A stretch of 64,000 nt of DNA. Source: Enoplolaimus lenunculus (taxonomy: Eukaryota > Nematoda > Enoplea > Enoplida > Thoracostomopsidae). The stretch covers positions 372,001 through 436,000 of the forward strand of contig JASANG010003494.1 of the NCBI GenBank assembly GCA_030248215.1, read 5' to 3'. The position numbers and the translations under genes were made by a program. Below, one piece after another: positions 34,388 through 45,520 of the stretch. Every line of letters starts with the position of its first letter. The first letter of the stretch is position 1. Under the pieces are notes generated by a model. That model had not been told where the DNA came from and searched no databases. It saw nothing but the letters and a program-made list of their open reading frames with translations.

Positions 34388-34628
34388 AACAGCTGGCGTT
34401 GCGTTTTTGGCCGACCCTCCCTCTTGTTTAGAGGGGGGTCGCTGTCACATGCAATAACCCTAAATTAAACTGTTAGGGGAGCATGTTTGACGCCGCATAT
34501 ATACATAAAATATCAAGGTTCACACCGGTTGTACCCCATATCTAAATGAAGGGGGGTAGGGCAAAAACGCAACGCGTGCCGGCTGCCTTGTTTTCTACAC
34601 CGAATATACCCAGTCGCATTCTTTTGTT
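34388..34628. mobile_element. MITE, family H, left end eroded
   Basis: Shares GGCGTTGCGTTTTTGGCC, the block AGAGGGGGGTCGCTGTCACA, GCAAAAACGCAACGCG and a right end CCCAGTCGCATTCTTTTGTT with the family H copies at 46752, 53419 and 63638. Confidence 0.7.
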
Positions 34629-35285
34629 GAAGTATGTAACTCTTGGTATAAGCTACCACTGCATGAGTGAAATGATAAAATTCCTAATTATGCCACTAAC
34701 CTTTAACTGAAGTTGTATTACCTAAGTCAACTTTTCCTGCTTATGGTATCAAGTAAAGTTTCCGCTTCTTGGTTGAAAGGGGGACAACGTACTTTACCTA
34801 AATGTTAAGCAAAACCACGTGTTTGTAAGCTACCGTTCCACTCCCTATTTTAAAGGTTTTCGCTGAATAGCTGAAATTTTAATAGCAATCTTAAGGCTTA
34901 ACTTTACGTTCACAGTTTCCGTGACTGTCAATTCAAATAATTTGTCCAATGTAGTCTGAGTCTGATATAAAAAATTGATTACGTGATTTTAGTATGATTG
35001 GTTAATATTGTTTTATGCTATTTAAATATTTGCATAGAAAGACATAATATAAACGCTTCTAAAAAATGTTGTCATCGCTGAGATATTGCAATGTGGACTG
35101 TCCGGCCTTACAACCACAAAAATCAAAGCAATGTTTTTAAGGATTACCACCAAAAGGCGTCCGGCTTCTCGCTCGCTTTGCTCACGAGTTTGTTTTGCTA
35201 TTATATCTTGCGCGATCCTTTTACAAATTTGTGGATCAGCCATCATTAGTTAATCACAAAATCTATTTTAACTATGATCCACGTA

Positions 35286-35721
35286 CTGTAGTGACCCGAT
35301 AACGGGGGCTGAGATTTATTTGGCCCTTCCGAAAGGTACCCCTGTTAGTCGGTTCCGGATTGTTATTTTTTCACCCATGCTCCGGCATCCTTCGTTATCG
35401 ATATATATCCGGTGTTGCAACTATCCGTTGAACTAAAGGTTTATTTGTCTTGTATCAAACGCTTGAGCGATAATGCAAGGTTATGCTTTTAGGAATGTAC
35501 TTTTAAATCTTAAATACGCTTTATAGTTTCGAACTCAATTGTATTTGGTCCTGGAGTCATTTATTCACTGCAATTAGGGAAAATGTACATTTATGGACTC
35601 CAATAGACGTTTTGGGACTCTATCCACTTACGAACTCTTATTTTGGATATGGACTCCTATTGATTTGGGCTCAAAATGGGGACCCCAGCCCTCTTATTAC
35701 CCCCATCTTATTCGGGTTATG
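35286..35721. mobile_element. MITE, family G
   Basis: Begins CTGTAGTGACCCGATAA and ends CTTATTCGGGTTATG. The body follows the copy at 57057-57470 throughout (TCGTTA, GCTTGAGCGATAATG, TTTGGTCCTGGAGTCATTTA, GGGACTCTATC). Neither copy encodes a protein. Confidence 0.8.
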
Positions 35722-36234
35722 TTACAAACTTTTCCAGCTACTGCATTTGTTTCAGGATTTTGGCATAATAAACTTAGTTTTATTTGTGATTAATCACAGT
35801 TGAACGAACGTAAAGAAGTCAACTTTATGGCAATAGTTCGTGGTTTGTGTGTGGGTCAAAAACAAGTTTATTACCTGGGAAATTTTGCTCCCCCCCCCCC
35901 AATTTAAGATCCTGGATCCGCCACTGATCTGTTGGATACCAATTAAAGCACAATAAGACTCGGTATACAAAAATTATAGGCTCTGAAAATTTCTAGTTCC
36001 GATTCCGGTTCTGATTTGAATTCTGGTATAATTCAGTTTCGTTTTCAACCTGGGGGTGGCCCCCACTTGTTTCCGCCCGGTGTTATTATACCCACACAGA
36101 TGCTATCAAACGATAACCAAGGAACCGTAGACCCGAAATGTTTACAGTAAATAAATTTCTGCTCAACAGCTATCGCCACCCCCAAACCAAAATCATTCAA
36201 CATAATTTCGTATACATGGTGGGGGGATAAAGGG

Positions 36235-36432
36235 GGCCCATGTAAAGATCAGGGGCGGATCGTTTTTCTGTGGGATTGCAATAGAGTAAGCTTAAGCTTT
36301 AGACTGTTTTTTTCGCTTGGCTTAGGCTTAGGCTTAGGAATATGCTCATTCTTACGCTTAGGTTTAGGCTTAGGCTTAGGCTTTAGGAATACGCTCATAA
36401 TACTGTTCCGCCCCTGGTTTTTTACATTGGCC
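36235..36432. mobile_element. MITE, family E, with TTAGGC array
   Basis: Inverted ends GGCCCATGTAAAGATCAGGG and CCCTGGTTTTTTACATTGGCC minus its last base. The interior includes four consecutive CTTAGG units plus variants. Nearly collinear with 45203-45410. Confidence 0.85.
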
Positions 36433-37392
36433 ATAAAAAAGATATGTATTTTCTCCCGAATTTTCTAAACAGACAAGAGAAAAGACACTAAACACGCAGA
36501 GAATAACCTTTAACTTTTTGAATTTATAGAAGTAAAAAAATATCTCAGCTCATTTGCAAAAAAATGCTTACATGAGAGTTTAAGCCATGCCGAATTGAAA
36601 TCCTGGTTTACATCCCTGTAATCAGCCAGTTTATTAATATTGAACCTAAATCGTTGGGATATAGACCAGTTTATCTTGTTTAGCTGATTTCTACAACACA
36701 GCGAGCGTATATACAGTACTGAAAGTGCTCATTTATTCCTTTTAACACCAGAAATCACTGTCTTCTTATCAGCTTAATCTGTTTTATAGCACCATACTTT
36801 AGAGCTGAAAATCTTTTTTTGAATACCCGGCAGATATTTGTATGGGGCTGTCAAAGCCCTGTGCTCTGTTTTAATAGGTTGTCGTCATGCATTTTTATCA
36901 TTTTTTGTTCTACATTTATAATGTGAATCAATGCTTTTGCTGACACTTTGTCTATATACAATTAAAGCTGGAATGCCGCACATACGTGTTTGGATAATTA
37001 TCCAGTATTATACGTTGTTTACAATAATTACTGATGCAATAAATGTGATTGTTCTATGAAAAGAAAAGTTGCATGCGAATTTTTGTGTTTTCGCTATCTT
37101 TTGCGCATTGCGAAAAGCCGGTGTCACGAAAAATTTTGCTCCCCTCCATGAAAATATGCCCCCGGGCAAATTTTCATACATGTAACTCCCAGGCAAATTT
37201 TTAGAGAGAAACTTAATGTAAAGTGCCCCTCTTTATTAAAATTCGCCCCCCCCAAGCAATTTATACTTTTACAGTTGATCTTCAACCACGAGTTAAGATG
37301 ACGCGGCAATCGAAATCGTCATACAATATATACGTCCAAGCGGTTTTTGAGTGCTATAAGCAAAGAACGTCATTGGTCTGCTTCAACAATTT

Positions 37393-37810
37393 GGCCCATG
37401 TTACTTTAAGGGGCGTCCACCTTTCTGTTGCGTCAAAAAAAGAGTAGGTTGAGATTCTAGATTACATTTTTTGGCTTAGGCTTACGCTTAGGCTTAGGAA
37501 TACGTTTAATTCTTTGTCACATGAACATTTTCTATTTCCCCTGAGACCTACTTTTATGCTAGGATTCGAACTCCAGTGACTGGAGTGGGAGGCGTATACC
37601 ATCACCACTCAGCTATAGGAGCTTGACGCTTGAGCCCGAGGGGGCTCTCACGTTTTGTGGTAATTTAGTACTATGTATACGTGTTGCAATTGATATAGAC
37701 ACGGTGCGATATATATTATTTAACGTATATACTGCGCTCAGTTGCCTATAGGCAACTCAATGTCAGAAGGGGTTAATCTACTGTTACGGCCCTAAAAGTA
37801 ACATTGGCAA
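37393..37810. mobile_element. MITE, family F, split by a SINE
   Basis: Left end GGCCCATGTTACTTTAAGGG and right end CCCTAAAAGTAACATTGGC. Flanks AACAATTT on both sides form a perfect 8-bp duplication. The interior has ATTCTAGATTACATTTTTTG and a CTTAGG array, then is interrupted by a tRNA-derived SINE from about 37515 to 37785. Confidence 0.85.
37515..37785 (-). mobile_element. tRNA-derived SINE, family 2, inside a MITE
   Basis: On the minus strand the head reads CTCCTATAGCTGAGTGGTGA (A box) and GGAGTTCGAATCCTAG (B box), resembling tRNA-Glu/Gly. The flanking parts (GCCTATAGGCAACTGAGC, GAGAGCCCCCTCGGGCTC, and the tail TGTGACAAAGAATTAAA) match the plus-strand copy at 39890-40150. Its stem regions do not pair like a functional tRNA. 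Confidence 0.75.
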
Positions 37811-38816
37811 ACAATTTTATGCTCAGTTGAAAACATTGCCATTCATACTGACTGAAGTATTTTGCATAAAAACTGTTATCTTAATACAACAATGACGCAG
37901 TTTCGCTAAATTTCGAAACAAGTTGCCCAAACGGGATTTTCATTCATAGCTGAACATTCATTGTATTTCGCTACAAACATTGCATTCGGTGAATGTGCTC
38001 GAAAAGCGTAACGATTCGCTTGCAATCGGGCTTTGCTTAGCGTTGCCCGCTGCTCGTTCTACCCCGCTCCCAAAACCAAAGTCTGTGCCCTTTTGAAGTG
38101 GCGAATTACGGGGTTTGCTCGAAGGATCTGAGGTTGACCGATCCCTTCCCTAATTGGCTGTCAACCATAGCCCAATCTTTCGAAGCCGTATAAATGTATG
38201 CGGACCGAGCAAATCAACCGCACTTAGTGCTGCCACGTTAAGATGAAGGAATGTTCGCGAGCGAAACGAACGATAAGTTAGACACAGTAAAGTATAACTC
38301 AGCTTCGTTTGTGTATAGGGGTAGAAAAAAAAAGAAAACCTTGTGAACCATGCGACCACAAGAAGCATATTTTAGGGTACAAATGAACCAAAAACTCCAT
38401 TTTTGGAGCCAGTAACGTTTTTTACCGTTGATTTTGTGTTGCAACGCCGGCCCCGTTTTTACTCCGGAACGGGAGTGTGGGAACGGTGCTAAGTACGGCC
38501 GTGTGATTTGTTTCGTAAAAATATTAAAACACCGTCGTATTCGCATCCTGTTATTTGAAAAAGGAGAAAACAAGTGTTGTAAGCGTACAAATAGTGATGA
38601 ATAAAATCCTAACGGCGTCCGAACAGGGCTACAGGCCAAAATTTTTAAAGAATACAAACGGTAGTCCTGTAGGTGTATTAGAAGTTTTGTTTAGATCATG
38701 CCGGAGATTCGTCGTTGTGTCCGTCTTGAATTTAAATACCAAATAGCAAAAGGCGTAGGCTATTAAACTCGGTCCGCGCTAGACAATTGTGCCCGCATAC
38801 CGGAAAATATTAACGG
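37811..38816. other. Unassigned, relatively GC-rich unique stretch
   Basis: The part from about 38000 to 38500 is clearly GC-richer than its surroundings (CTTTGCTTAGCGTTGCCCGC, CGGAACGGGAGTGTGGGAAC). It has opposing open frames of 60-139 codons without exon borders I trust. It could hold an exon, an RNA gene or a CpG-rich repeat; I cannot decide. Confidence 0.3.
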
Positions 38817-39002
38817 CGACCCATGTATAAGAACAGGGCCGGATTGTTTTCCGGTAGGGCTATAATAGTGTCAGGTTAAGCTTTAGACTAATTTTTTTCG
38901 CTTAAACTTAGGCTTAGGCGTACGCTTAGGAATAGGCTCATCTTTACGCTTTGGCTTAGGTTTAGGAATATGCTTATACCGGCCCTGTTTTATACATGGA
39001 CC
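38817..39002. mobile_element. MITE, family E, subfamily with AACAGGGCCGG ends
   Basis: Ends GACCCATGTATAAGAACAGG and GGCCCTGTTTTATACATGGA plus CC are inverted. The inner arrays are CTTAGG variants. Flanks TTAACGGC and ATAATGGC match at six of eight bases. Closest copy: 58446-58631. Confidence 0.85.
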
Positions 39003-39653
39003 ATAATGGCTATGACAAAGGCTGGATTGAAGTTCTTCGACTTTAAGAGTATACTTACAAGAACTTGTCTCAGAAATCGATGAGCAAAACTGTAACAGGG
39101 AAGACTTTGAGGGCTTACATAACAGCCGCTTGGCTAAGAAACTGAGTCAAATGCCATATAATATTTTTACTGGCGAAGAAAAAATTCTATATGGTATTTT
39201 CACTGCTGGAGTAAATGTTTACGCGTGTAAATATATCTTGCGACACCAGCAGAGATATTTTGGTTGACAATTCATCGCTATTTTAATGTCCAGGTGTTAA
39301 ATGCAACATAGTTCCTGCACACTACACCGTAGGCGCCGTTGTGAAACAGATTGTTTGCTAGACCCCAAAATGGTGTAAACATAAAATTCAAAGTGTAGTT
39401 CGAAATAGATAGTTTTCGCAACCGAACACAGCTAAAGCGAACGAGCGAAAGTTATTCTGGATATTAGCTGTTAGATCTATTTTAGAGTATAATTTCAATG
39501 TCTAGCGTAGTATTTTTTATACCAATCGGAATTATTCATATATTTAATATGTTTTATCCAAAAAAATATGCAAACTTGATAGCCTACTTATAACAGCAAC
39601 CAGTAAAATGCGACCAGTACAGCTAGGCACACATATTATACAGGGGTCTTAAA

Positions 39654-39815
39654 CACTAGCGGATCTAGACCGAGCGAGGTGACGGCAGGCTTAATAGCCC
39701 CCGTCAAATTTTTTTGTAATAAAAAATGATAACGTCGTATAATTTTGCCCCCTCAGAAAATTGAATAGCGTTTCGTTGCGTGTCCGTCCGTTAGAAATTT
39801 CCAGTTCCACCACTG
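39654..39815. mobile_element. hAT-type MITE with CACTAGCGGATC ends (family Q)
   Basis: Left CACTAGCGGATCTAGA and right AATTTCCAGTTCCACCACTG are inverted in the CA(G/C)TGGCGGATCCAGAAAT style. Flanks GTCTTAAA and GTCTTAAC form an 8-bp duplication with one mismatch. Related ends occur at 35910-35935, 40945-41333 and 49694-50299. Confidence 0.75.
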
Positions 39816-39889
39816 GTCTTAACGGTTTCAGACACAGCCGACGAAGCTTTACTAAGACCAAACTTTAGCCCTTTCACTCATAGAGTATA

Positions 39890-40150
39890 CTATGAGCAAC
39901 TAAATACAATAATGTACGAGCAATGCACACACTGTGAGCAGTGTTTAACATTTATAACATATATGCGCAATGCAAAATCTCCACAAGACGGGAGAGCCTA
40001 TTCGGCCTCGAGCGTTTAGCTCCTATAGTTCAGTGGTCATCGTAAACGCCTCTCACCCGTGAGACTGGCGTTCGAATCTTACCTTGAAAATACATCTCAT
40101 ATGAAATGAAAATATTTATGTGAGAAAGGGTTAAATATTTACCTCGCAAA
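39890..40150 (+). mobile_element. tRNA-derived SINE, family 2
   Basis: A tRNA-Glu-like head: CTCCTATAGTTCAGTGGTCA (A box), CTCTCACC in the anticodon region and GGCGTTCGAATCTTA (B box). The leader (ACTATGAGCAACTAAA, GGGAGAGCCTATTCGGCCTC) and the tail (TATGTGAGAAAGGGTTAAA) are shared with the copy at 37515-37785. As the 3' trailer does not pair with the 5' end, this is a SINE or tRNA pseudogene rather than a working tRNA. Confidence 0.7.
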
Positions 40151-40409
40151 AATCTTGTTCGAGATAGAACTTGAGTCGTATTTGGAGCTATCAAGAGCTA
40201 GAATGGATGTACTAAACATATATTACCCTATATATAAAGACAGACACAGCGTAATTCGGAACACAATCACGTTTTCACGCTGTATGCCAGCAGCAGTGTA
40301 TCCAGGATCTGACTTCGAATAGGTATATAACCTCACGTTTAAGATAACTTTTTCGACCTCGAAAATAAAGCTATCCCTATTAATAGTGCATTTTGTTGTA
40401 TCTTTTCAG

Positions 40410-40599
40410 AACAAAATGTATCCCCTCTATCCCTTCTCAAATATTCGTCTTTGGTAATATAGAAAACATCACTTTCCAGCTTCGGCGTTTTAGCGATTTA
40501 CTCTATGCGTCAGGATTTATAGTCGGAGACAGCGAATTAAATGCATTTTTGAATTTAAAATCAGCATCTGGTGCTTTACTGCATGGGACTAAAACTTAG
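40410..40599 (+). CDS. Possible orphan terminal exon
   Basis: A good acceptor (TTGTTGTATCTTTTCAG) is followed by a frame with one base left over, then 62 codons and TAG: TKCIPSIPSQIFVFGNIENI through SASGALLHGTKT. Hydrophobicity and codon use look protein-like, but I see no partner exon upstream and do not recognise the product. It may be a decayed or transposon-derived fragment. Confidence 0.2.
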
Positions 40600-40633
40600 T
40601 TTTCAGCTTTTTTAGATATTTTAAAACATTTCG

Positions 40634-40728
40634 ATTTACATAAATATATATATTCATCCATACATATATATAGATAGATATATATAGATATATATATTTA
40701 TTTATTTATTTATTTATATAAGTTAAAA
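40634..40728. repeat. AT-rich microsatellite
   Basis: Successive TATATA, GATA and TTTA tracts, including about five TTTA units near 40698-40716. Confidence 0.8.
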
Positions 40729-40944
40729 ATCGTGTTTTTCTCACACAGGTGGCCAGAGGTACGTGCAGAGAAAAACTTTATTGTTCAAACTAAAGCTACG
40801 GATTTTATAATTTGGTCAGCTGAATGCGTGGGTTGCACAAAATCGAGCCTGTTCCAAAGGTTGCAAATTTTGCATAAATATATTTATGAAACGTTTTCTA
40901 TTGCGCTGGCAGTTCCAAGTGAGAACGCAGGCCGAGACAGAAAC

Positions 40945-41333
40945 TCAGCAATGGATCCAAAATCGAAAGGGACGACATCCTGACAGGTACGATGTATACA
41001 ATGTCAGAGCAAAGCTGGTGAGCGAAGCGAGCAAGAAGCCAAATGCAATTTTAATAATTTGTAACGCAGGAAGTACCTTGTAATATTTTTAACAAAAATT
41101 ATGCGTTGGAATGCTAATTTATATGACGTTAAAAATGGGTGGGGCCAGTGGACCCCTGTACCTCTCCCGGCTGCCACTCCACTGGGCTTTGGCCCCCAAA
41201 ATGGATCAAAACCAAAATTTTGTGTTAGCACATAAATTGCATTTGGCTTCTCGCTTGCAAGCTTCTTTCACTATTTTATCTTGCGCAGACTGCGATTGAC
41301 AAATTTCTGGATCCACCACTGTTCCTCTAGTCT
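40945..41333. mobile_element. hAT-like MITE, degraded
   Basis: Left CTCAGCAATGGATCCAAAA and right AAATTTCTGGATCCACCACTG minus its first base are inverted around GGATCCA. Inside, CGAAGCGAGCAAGAAGCCAA and its near complement (TTGGCTTCTCGCTTGCAAGC) face each other. The phrase GGCTTCTCGCTTG recurs at 35160 and 41770, so pieces of this family are widespread. No duplication is evident. Confidence 0.55.
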
Positions 41334-41342
41334 TTTAAAACT

Positions 41343-41412
41343 CGACATCGAATTTGACTCTGGCGGAGTTGAATTTTGACTCAGTTTGTGTAGTCAGGAA
41401 AAGCCTATAGAA
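41343..41412. mobile_element. MITE family D fragment
   Basis: GAATTTGACTCTGGCGGAGT and GTTGAATTTTGACTCAGTTT match the interior of the family D elements at 31705 and 44060; both termini are missing. Confidence 0.6.
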
Positions 41413-42209
41413 CGGATTTTAATTGAAGAAAACAGCCCATAAAATTCTTCATCGTCTGTCCGCTACTATTGAATTTCCGTGTCCCTGACTAAAAGCTAAA
41501 CTAAGCTCGGATTTTTGATTCATGTGCAAAATAAACAAATTTTATGTTCGCCAAATTTTGTCCGTGGTTTTGTGATTGGTTTCAGGATTTTTTGACCGTA
41601 TGAACCAGAATGCTCAACCCACCGCTGCGATACTGCTGTCAGAGGGTACAGCAGCCGATTAAGGGGCAGTCGTCCCTTAGTTTTACGGTTAGAAGCTTTT
41701 GCATTCCAGCTAATAGAGAAAGTTTAATGGGCATATAAAGGTGTCGACCTTACAGAAAGTGAAATGGTATTTGGCTTCTCGCTTGCTTTGCATAGGATTG
41801 TCCTATGCCTACCCATGCTGAACATCAGGGATCGACCGAATATTAATTTTACCGTATACCGGAACCGGAGCCGGATATTAAATTTTGTACCGGAACCGGA
41901 GCCGGATGTTAACCAGATATAGGACCTAAATTTGTACACTGTTGGAAGTATATATTTGAGTTGTGCAAAAATATGTATTTATGGATTTTAGATTTATTTT
42001 TGGTTTGGACTTTTCATTCCATGTCAGTGTCCATTCATGAATTTTCGCGGAATTGTAGTCGCTTCAAAATATCTTGTATTTTGACGTGCAAATACAGTTT
42101 TATGATATTTCGAACTACAACCACAAATGTCCGGTATCCTGTAGGTTTATAGATTTTTTCTAAAAGTAACGCACATACGATAAAATTTCAAAGATTGCTA
42201 ATAAATATT

Positions 42210-42503
42210 GGCTGGGTCGCAGAAACATGACTTAGGTGGAGCATTGACTTGAGTCTGGATTTGACTTAAGTCAGAGGTTTTGAATCGGTTTTTTTCTTGC
42301 CAGTTAAAGGTGATGGTGGCAAAACCGTTGTAGTGAGGTAAATACTCGAATAGGAACTGTGCTCTTGTCAAATTTTTTTACTTTTAACCTTTTTAGTACT
42401 TAAGTCTGAAACCGATCAATTTCAGTTGCATTATAGCTACGACTCAAGGCCAAAATTTATTTAAGTCAAAGATCGACTTAAGTCATGTTTCTGCAACACA
42501 GCC
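42210..42503. mobile_element. MITE, family K (ACTTAAGTCATGTTTCTGC ends)
   Basis: Inverted ends of nearly 30 bases: GGCTGGGTCGCAGAAACATG with ACTTAGGT, and ACTTAAGTCATGTTTCTGCA with ACACAGCC. ACTTGAGTC/ACTTAAGTC variants recur inside both ends. Single copy here, non-coding. Confidence 0.85.
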
Positions 42504-42762
42504 AATGTTCAGCTAATTATAAACGTCTCGTTTTTTAATAATTAAAAAAAAAATCAAAAAATTTTGTGTCACAATTTGACCGTTTCGAGATATTCCTTAT
42601 AGAAACAATAGCCAAAGTGTTATTTACGTTTTCAAATTTTAAACTTTGCTAAATTTCAATATTGTTGTATTGTGATCTTGTTTTATATGAAAGCTTTTCA
42701 CGTATTTTTGAGTTATAAGGCGCATATTTGCACGTACCAAGGAATTCAGGATTGATGTTTAA

Positions 42763-42918
42763 ACGTATGGCATCGAGGAAGCGATTGAACGAATCGATAT
42801 TAACGATGGTTCAATAACCCCGAGTACTGATCTGACAGTGAAATCCTGTGGCTTAATTTGGGCGACGGCCGGCCCCATGATTGCCCGCACTCTCAATATG
42901 CCTCACCAAAGCCTTTAG
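42763..42918 (+). CDS. Unassigned GC-rich coding-like frame
   Basis: Fifty-one codons and a TAG in a GC-rich island: GIEEAIERIDINDGSITPST followed by DLTVKSCGLIWATAGPMIAR and TLNMPHQSL. The residue mix looks like real protein, but no convincing acceptor starts it and no neighbouring exon is seen. Possibly a fragment of a lost gene or transposon protein. Confidence 0.18.
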   Translation, partial: TYGIEEAIERIDINDGSITPSTDLTVKSCGLIWATAGPMIARTLNMPHQSL

Positions 42919-44059
42919 TATGCTGACACTACGCCGTTTTTTTAACTTTCTAACAATATTATTTTTAGATAAATGACTTGACATTTAGAGTATTTGTGTA
43001 AAAAAATTTTAAGAGATTATAACTAATTTATATTCTCCAGAGTTATGTATCAGTTTTGAAACGGCGCTGTAAACTTTAATAAACATGGGTCGTAGCCAGG
43101 AATTCACCGCGAGCCGTCCAATTTTTGGATTCGAAAATTTGAAATTTTATTCAACTGAAACCTGTAAATGTGCTTGGTTTTCGTGTCTCTGTCTCTCAAG
43201 CGGAACTTTTCGACCAGGATCTATGCTGCTATTTTGTTCACTTGTGTGCTCACCTGTAGAGTGAAGTAAATCTTTAAAACTATGTATATAGTCTTTTTTT
43301 TCTACAACGAATAATCTTTTTAAGTTAATATACTCTTAAAAATCTTTCTGTTAACTCTTGTCTGGTTGTGATATTTAAAATCTTAAGTGTCGCTTTTAAA
43401 CGTGGCCGTTTTGCAGCAGTGAAATCTTTTCATGGCTGAAAATGCGAGAAAAAAAAAGTTAATTGTTTTAGGTATCAGGCGATAAATGCAAGCATATGCT
43501 TTACTTTTTCTTAATGATGGTTTAGTGATAAGTAAGTTGTTTATATAAGTGAATTTTTAAGCGTTTAAAATTTTGACTTTTGGGCAAACATTTTTTGTTG
43601 CATTTTGTTTCATTGCTTGTGTTTCTCAAAAATGAAGATTAATTTTTAGCGACTTTTTTGTAAAATATTTAGATAAAAGTTCAGAGTATTGATAAACGTA
43701 GCCGTTATTATTTTTTTGTCTTCGACAGCCCCGTTTCAATTGTGTGAAAAGTTATTATAACTTTATAGATTAACGCTAGAGCTTGCATATGCAACACGGG
43801 GATGCAGTATTGGCGATTTCTGAAAACGGTTGCAATGATAACCAAAAATAAGCGTGTTTTTCAGGCGGTTTCAGAATTTATATACCCTTCGATCACGCAG
43901 TGGACAAAATATTTTGCTTGCATGCTACGCTCGTTTGCGAATATTTTGCTTTGTTGAACGCTTCCGAAATGAAAGCTTGACTGCACCTGTGTAGATTAAC
44001 GCAGGGAGTGGTTATCGTAACGTGGTCTGTTTATCAATTGAGTTGAGTACAAGGTTATA

Positions 44060-44268
44060 CACTGCAAAAAATGGTAGTCAAATTGACTCTCCGCGAAATA
44101 GACTTTTCGGGACTACACAAATTGAGTTCAAATTCGACTCCACCAGAGTCATATTTTACTGACCGAGTCGCACGTTTAACTCTGGCGGAGTCAAATGTGA
44201 CTCAGTTTATGCAGTCCCGAAAAGCCTATTTCGGAGAGAGTCAATTTGATTCACCATTTTTTGCCGTG
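44060..44268. mobile_element. Palindromic MITE, family D
   Basis: CACTGCAAAAAATGGTAGTC to TTCACCATTTTTTGCCGTG, flanked by TA on both sides. About 70-80 per cent similar by eye to 31705-31914, with the same order of GAGTCA motifs and the AGGCTATTTCGG/CCGAAATAGACT arms. Confidence 0.9.
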
Positions 44269-44984
44269 TAGATAGATGCTCTATAAATGGACATTAACTT
44301 GTTTTGGGTTTGAGATATGTTTAGCATTTTGAATAAAATGTCGGCTCAGAAACGCCGAACGGTTTTCTAGGTTGATTTTAGTACCTCCATGAGGAGCGCA
44401 CTGGGACCATCTGTCCTACTGGACGCCGGTTGGATATTTAAGCCACTGAACCAAAAAGAGACAGTCCGGATTATGAAATAATTTTAAACAACCAGTTAGG
44501 GTATATCAAAATGCCAGGGCCGTTTTTAGTGCCAGTCCGTCCATTTGTTTGTATTTGGGCTGGGTTGCTTGCCGCTAAAAGTTTAAAAATATTATATATA
44601 TTTTTAATTCTTTTTTACTATCTGTAACAAATTAACTTTAAGTTATTAATATTTTAATACTAAAATCGCTGTTTAACGCGAAATATTAATTTGAGAGTAT
44701 GGTTTAACTGCAAGCAAAACGTTTACTTTTAGTGCGTATGTGGGTTTTTATAGTAGAATCGACCTTAATTGTCTAGGATGCGCGATATTTGAATTCTTAG
44801 ATTTTGTTATTTTTCCAAAATTTTAGCCACTTTCGTCTTTATTATATGAATAGTATTCTTTCAGAATTTTCATTTTAAAAATGAAATAATTGTCTCCGCA
44901 AGTTATCTTAACAGACCAACGTGTTAACGTAGCTATGATTTTAAATCGACCGCTGGCGTTGGCATATAATTCCTCATACTTCAA

Positions 44985-45520
44985 GGTGCAATCGAATATC
45001 CGGCTCCGGCGACAAAGACGATATCTGCGTCCGGTATTATGATTGAAACGTATATATAATATAGCTGTTTTGGCCAACATGTGCCGTCGTAATTTGTAGT
45101 AATTTTAAGTTTACAAAGAAAAGTTCTAATAATGTGCGTTCTGGGGTAAATATTTAGTTCTGTCACCTCGGACAACAGTCAAAAGTAAATGTTGTCATTT
45201 TTGGCCCATGTAAAGATCAGGGCGGAGACCGTTTTTCTGTGGGACTGCAATAAAGTAAGCTTAAGCTTTAAACTAATTTTTTTGCTTGGCTTAGCTTGTG
45301 CTTAGGCTCATGAATATGCTCATTCTTACGCTTACGTTTAGCCTAAGGTTTAGGCTTAGGCTTAGGATTATGCTTATAATACTGTTCCGCACCTGTTCGT
45401 AACGTTGGCCCAAATTACAGCAAGAAGTTGTAGATTTTTTTCTGCGGTAATGTTTATTCTTTATTGAGATATGCCTGTTAATGTTTGGTTCCGGTAGGTT
45501 TTAGTATCCGGTTACACCCT
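44985..45520. mobile_element. MITE, family O, interrupted by a family E element
   Basis: Left GGTGCAATCGAATATCCGGC and right TAGTATCCGGTTACACCCT are inverted. The right end follows TGTTTGGTTCCGGTAGG. The sequence between them is split by the complete family E element 45203-45410. Confidence 0.6.
45203..45410. mobile_element. MITE, family E, inserted in a family O element
   Basis: GGCCCATGTAAAGATCAGGG at the left and CACCTGTTCGTAACGTTGGCC minus its first base at the right. The interior has GTAAGCTTAAGCTTTAAACT and CTTAGGCTTAGG arrays, as at 36235-36432. Confidence 0.8.

Noticed and set aside
38238-38657. 139-codon minus-strand frame
   Set aside because: Overlapping opposing frames, a poly-F/poly-K tract from an A-run, and no family match; left as unassigned.
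40013-40080. Functional tRNA-Glu gene
   Set aside because: A and B boxes are present, but the acceptor ends do not pair and a second copy with the same leader and tail shows it is a SINE.
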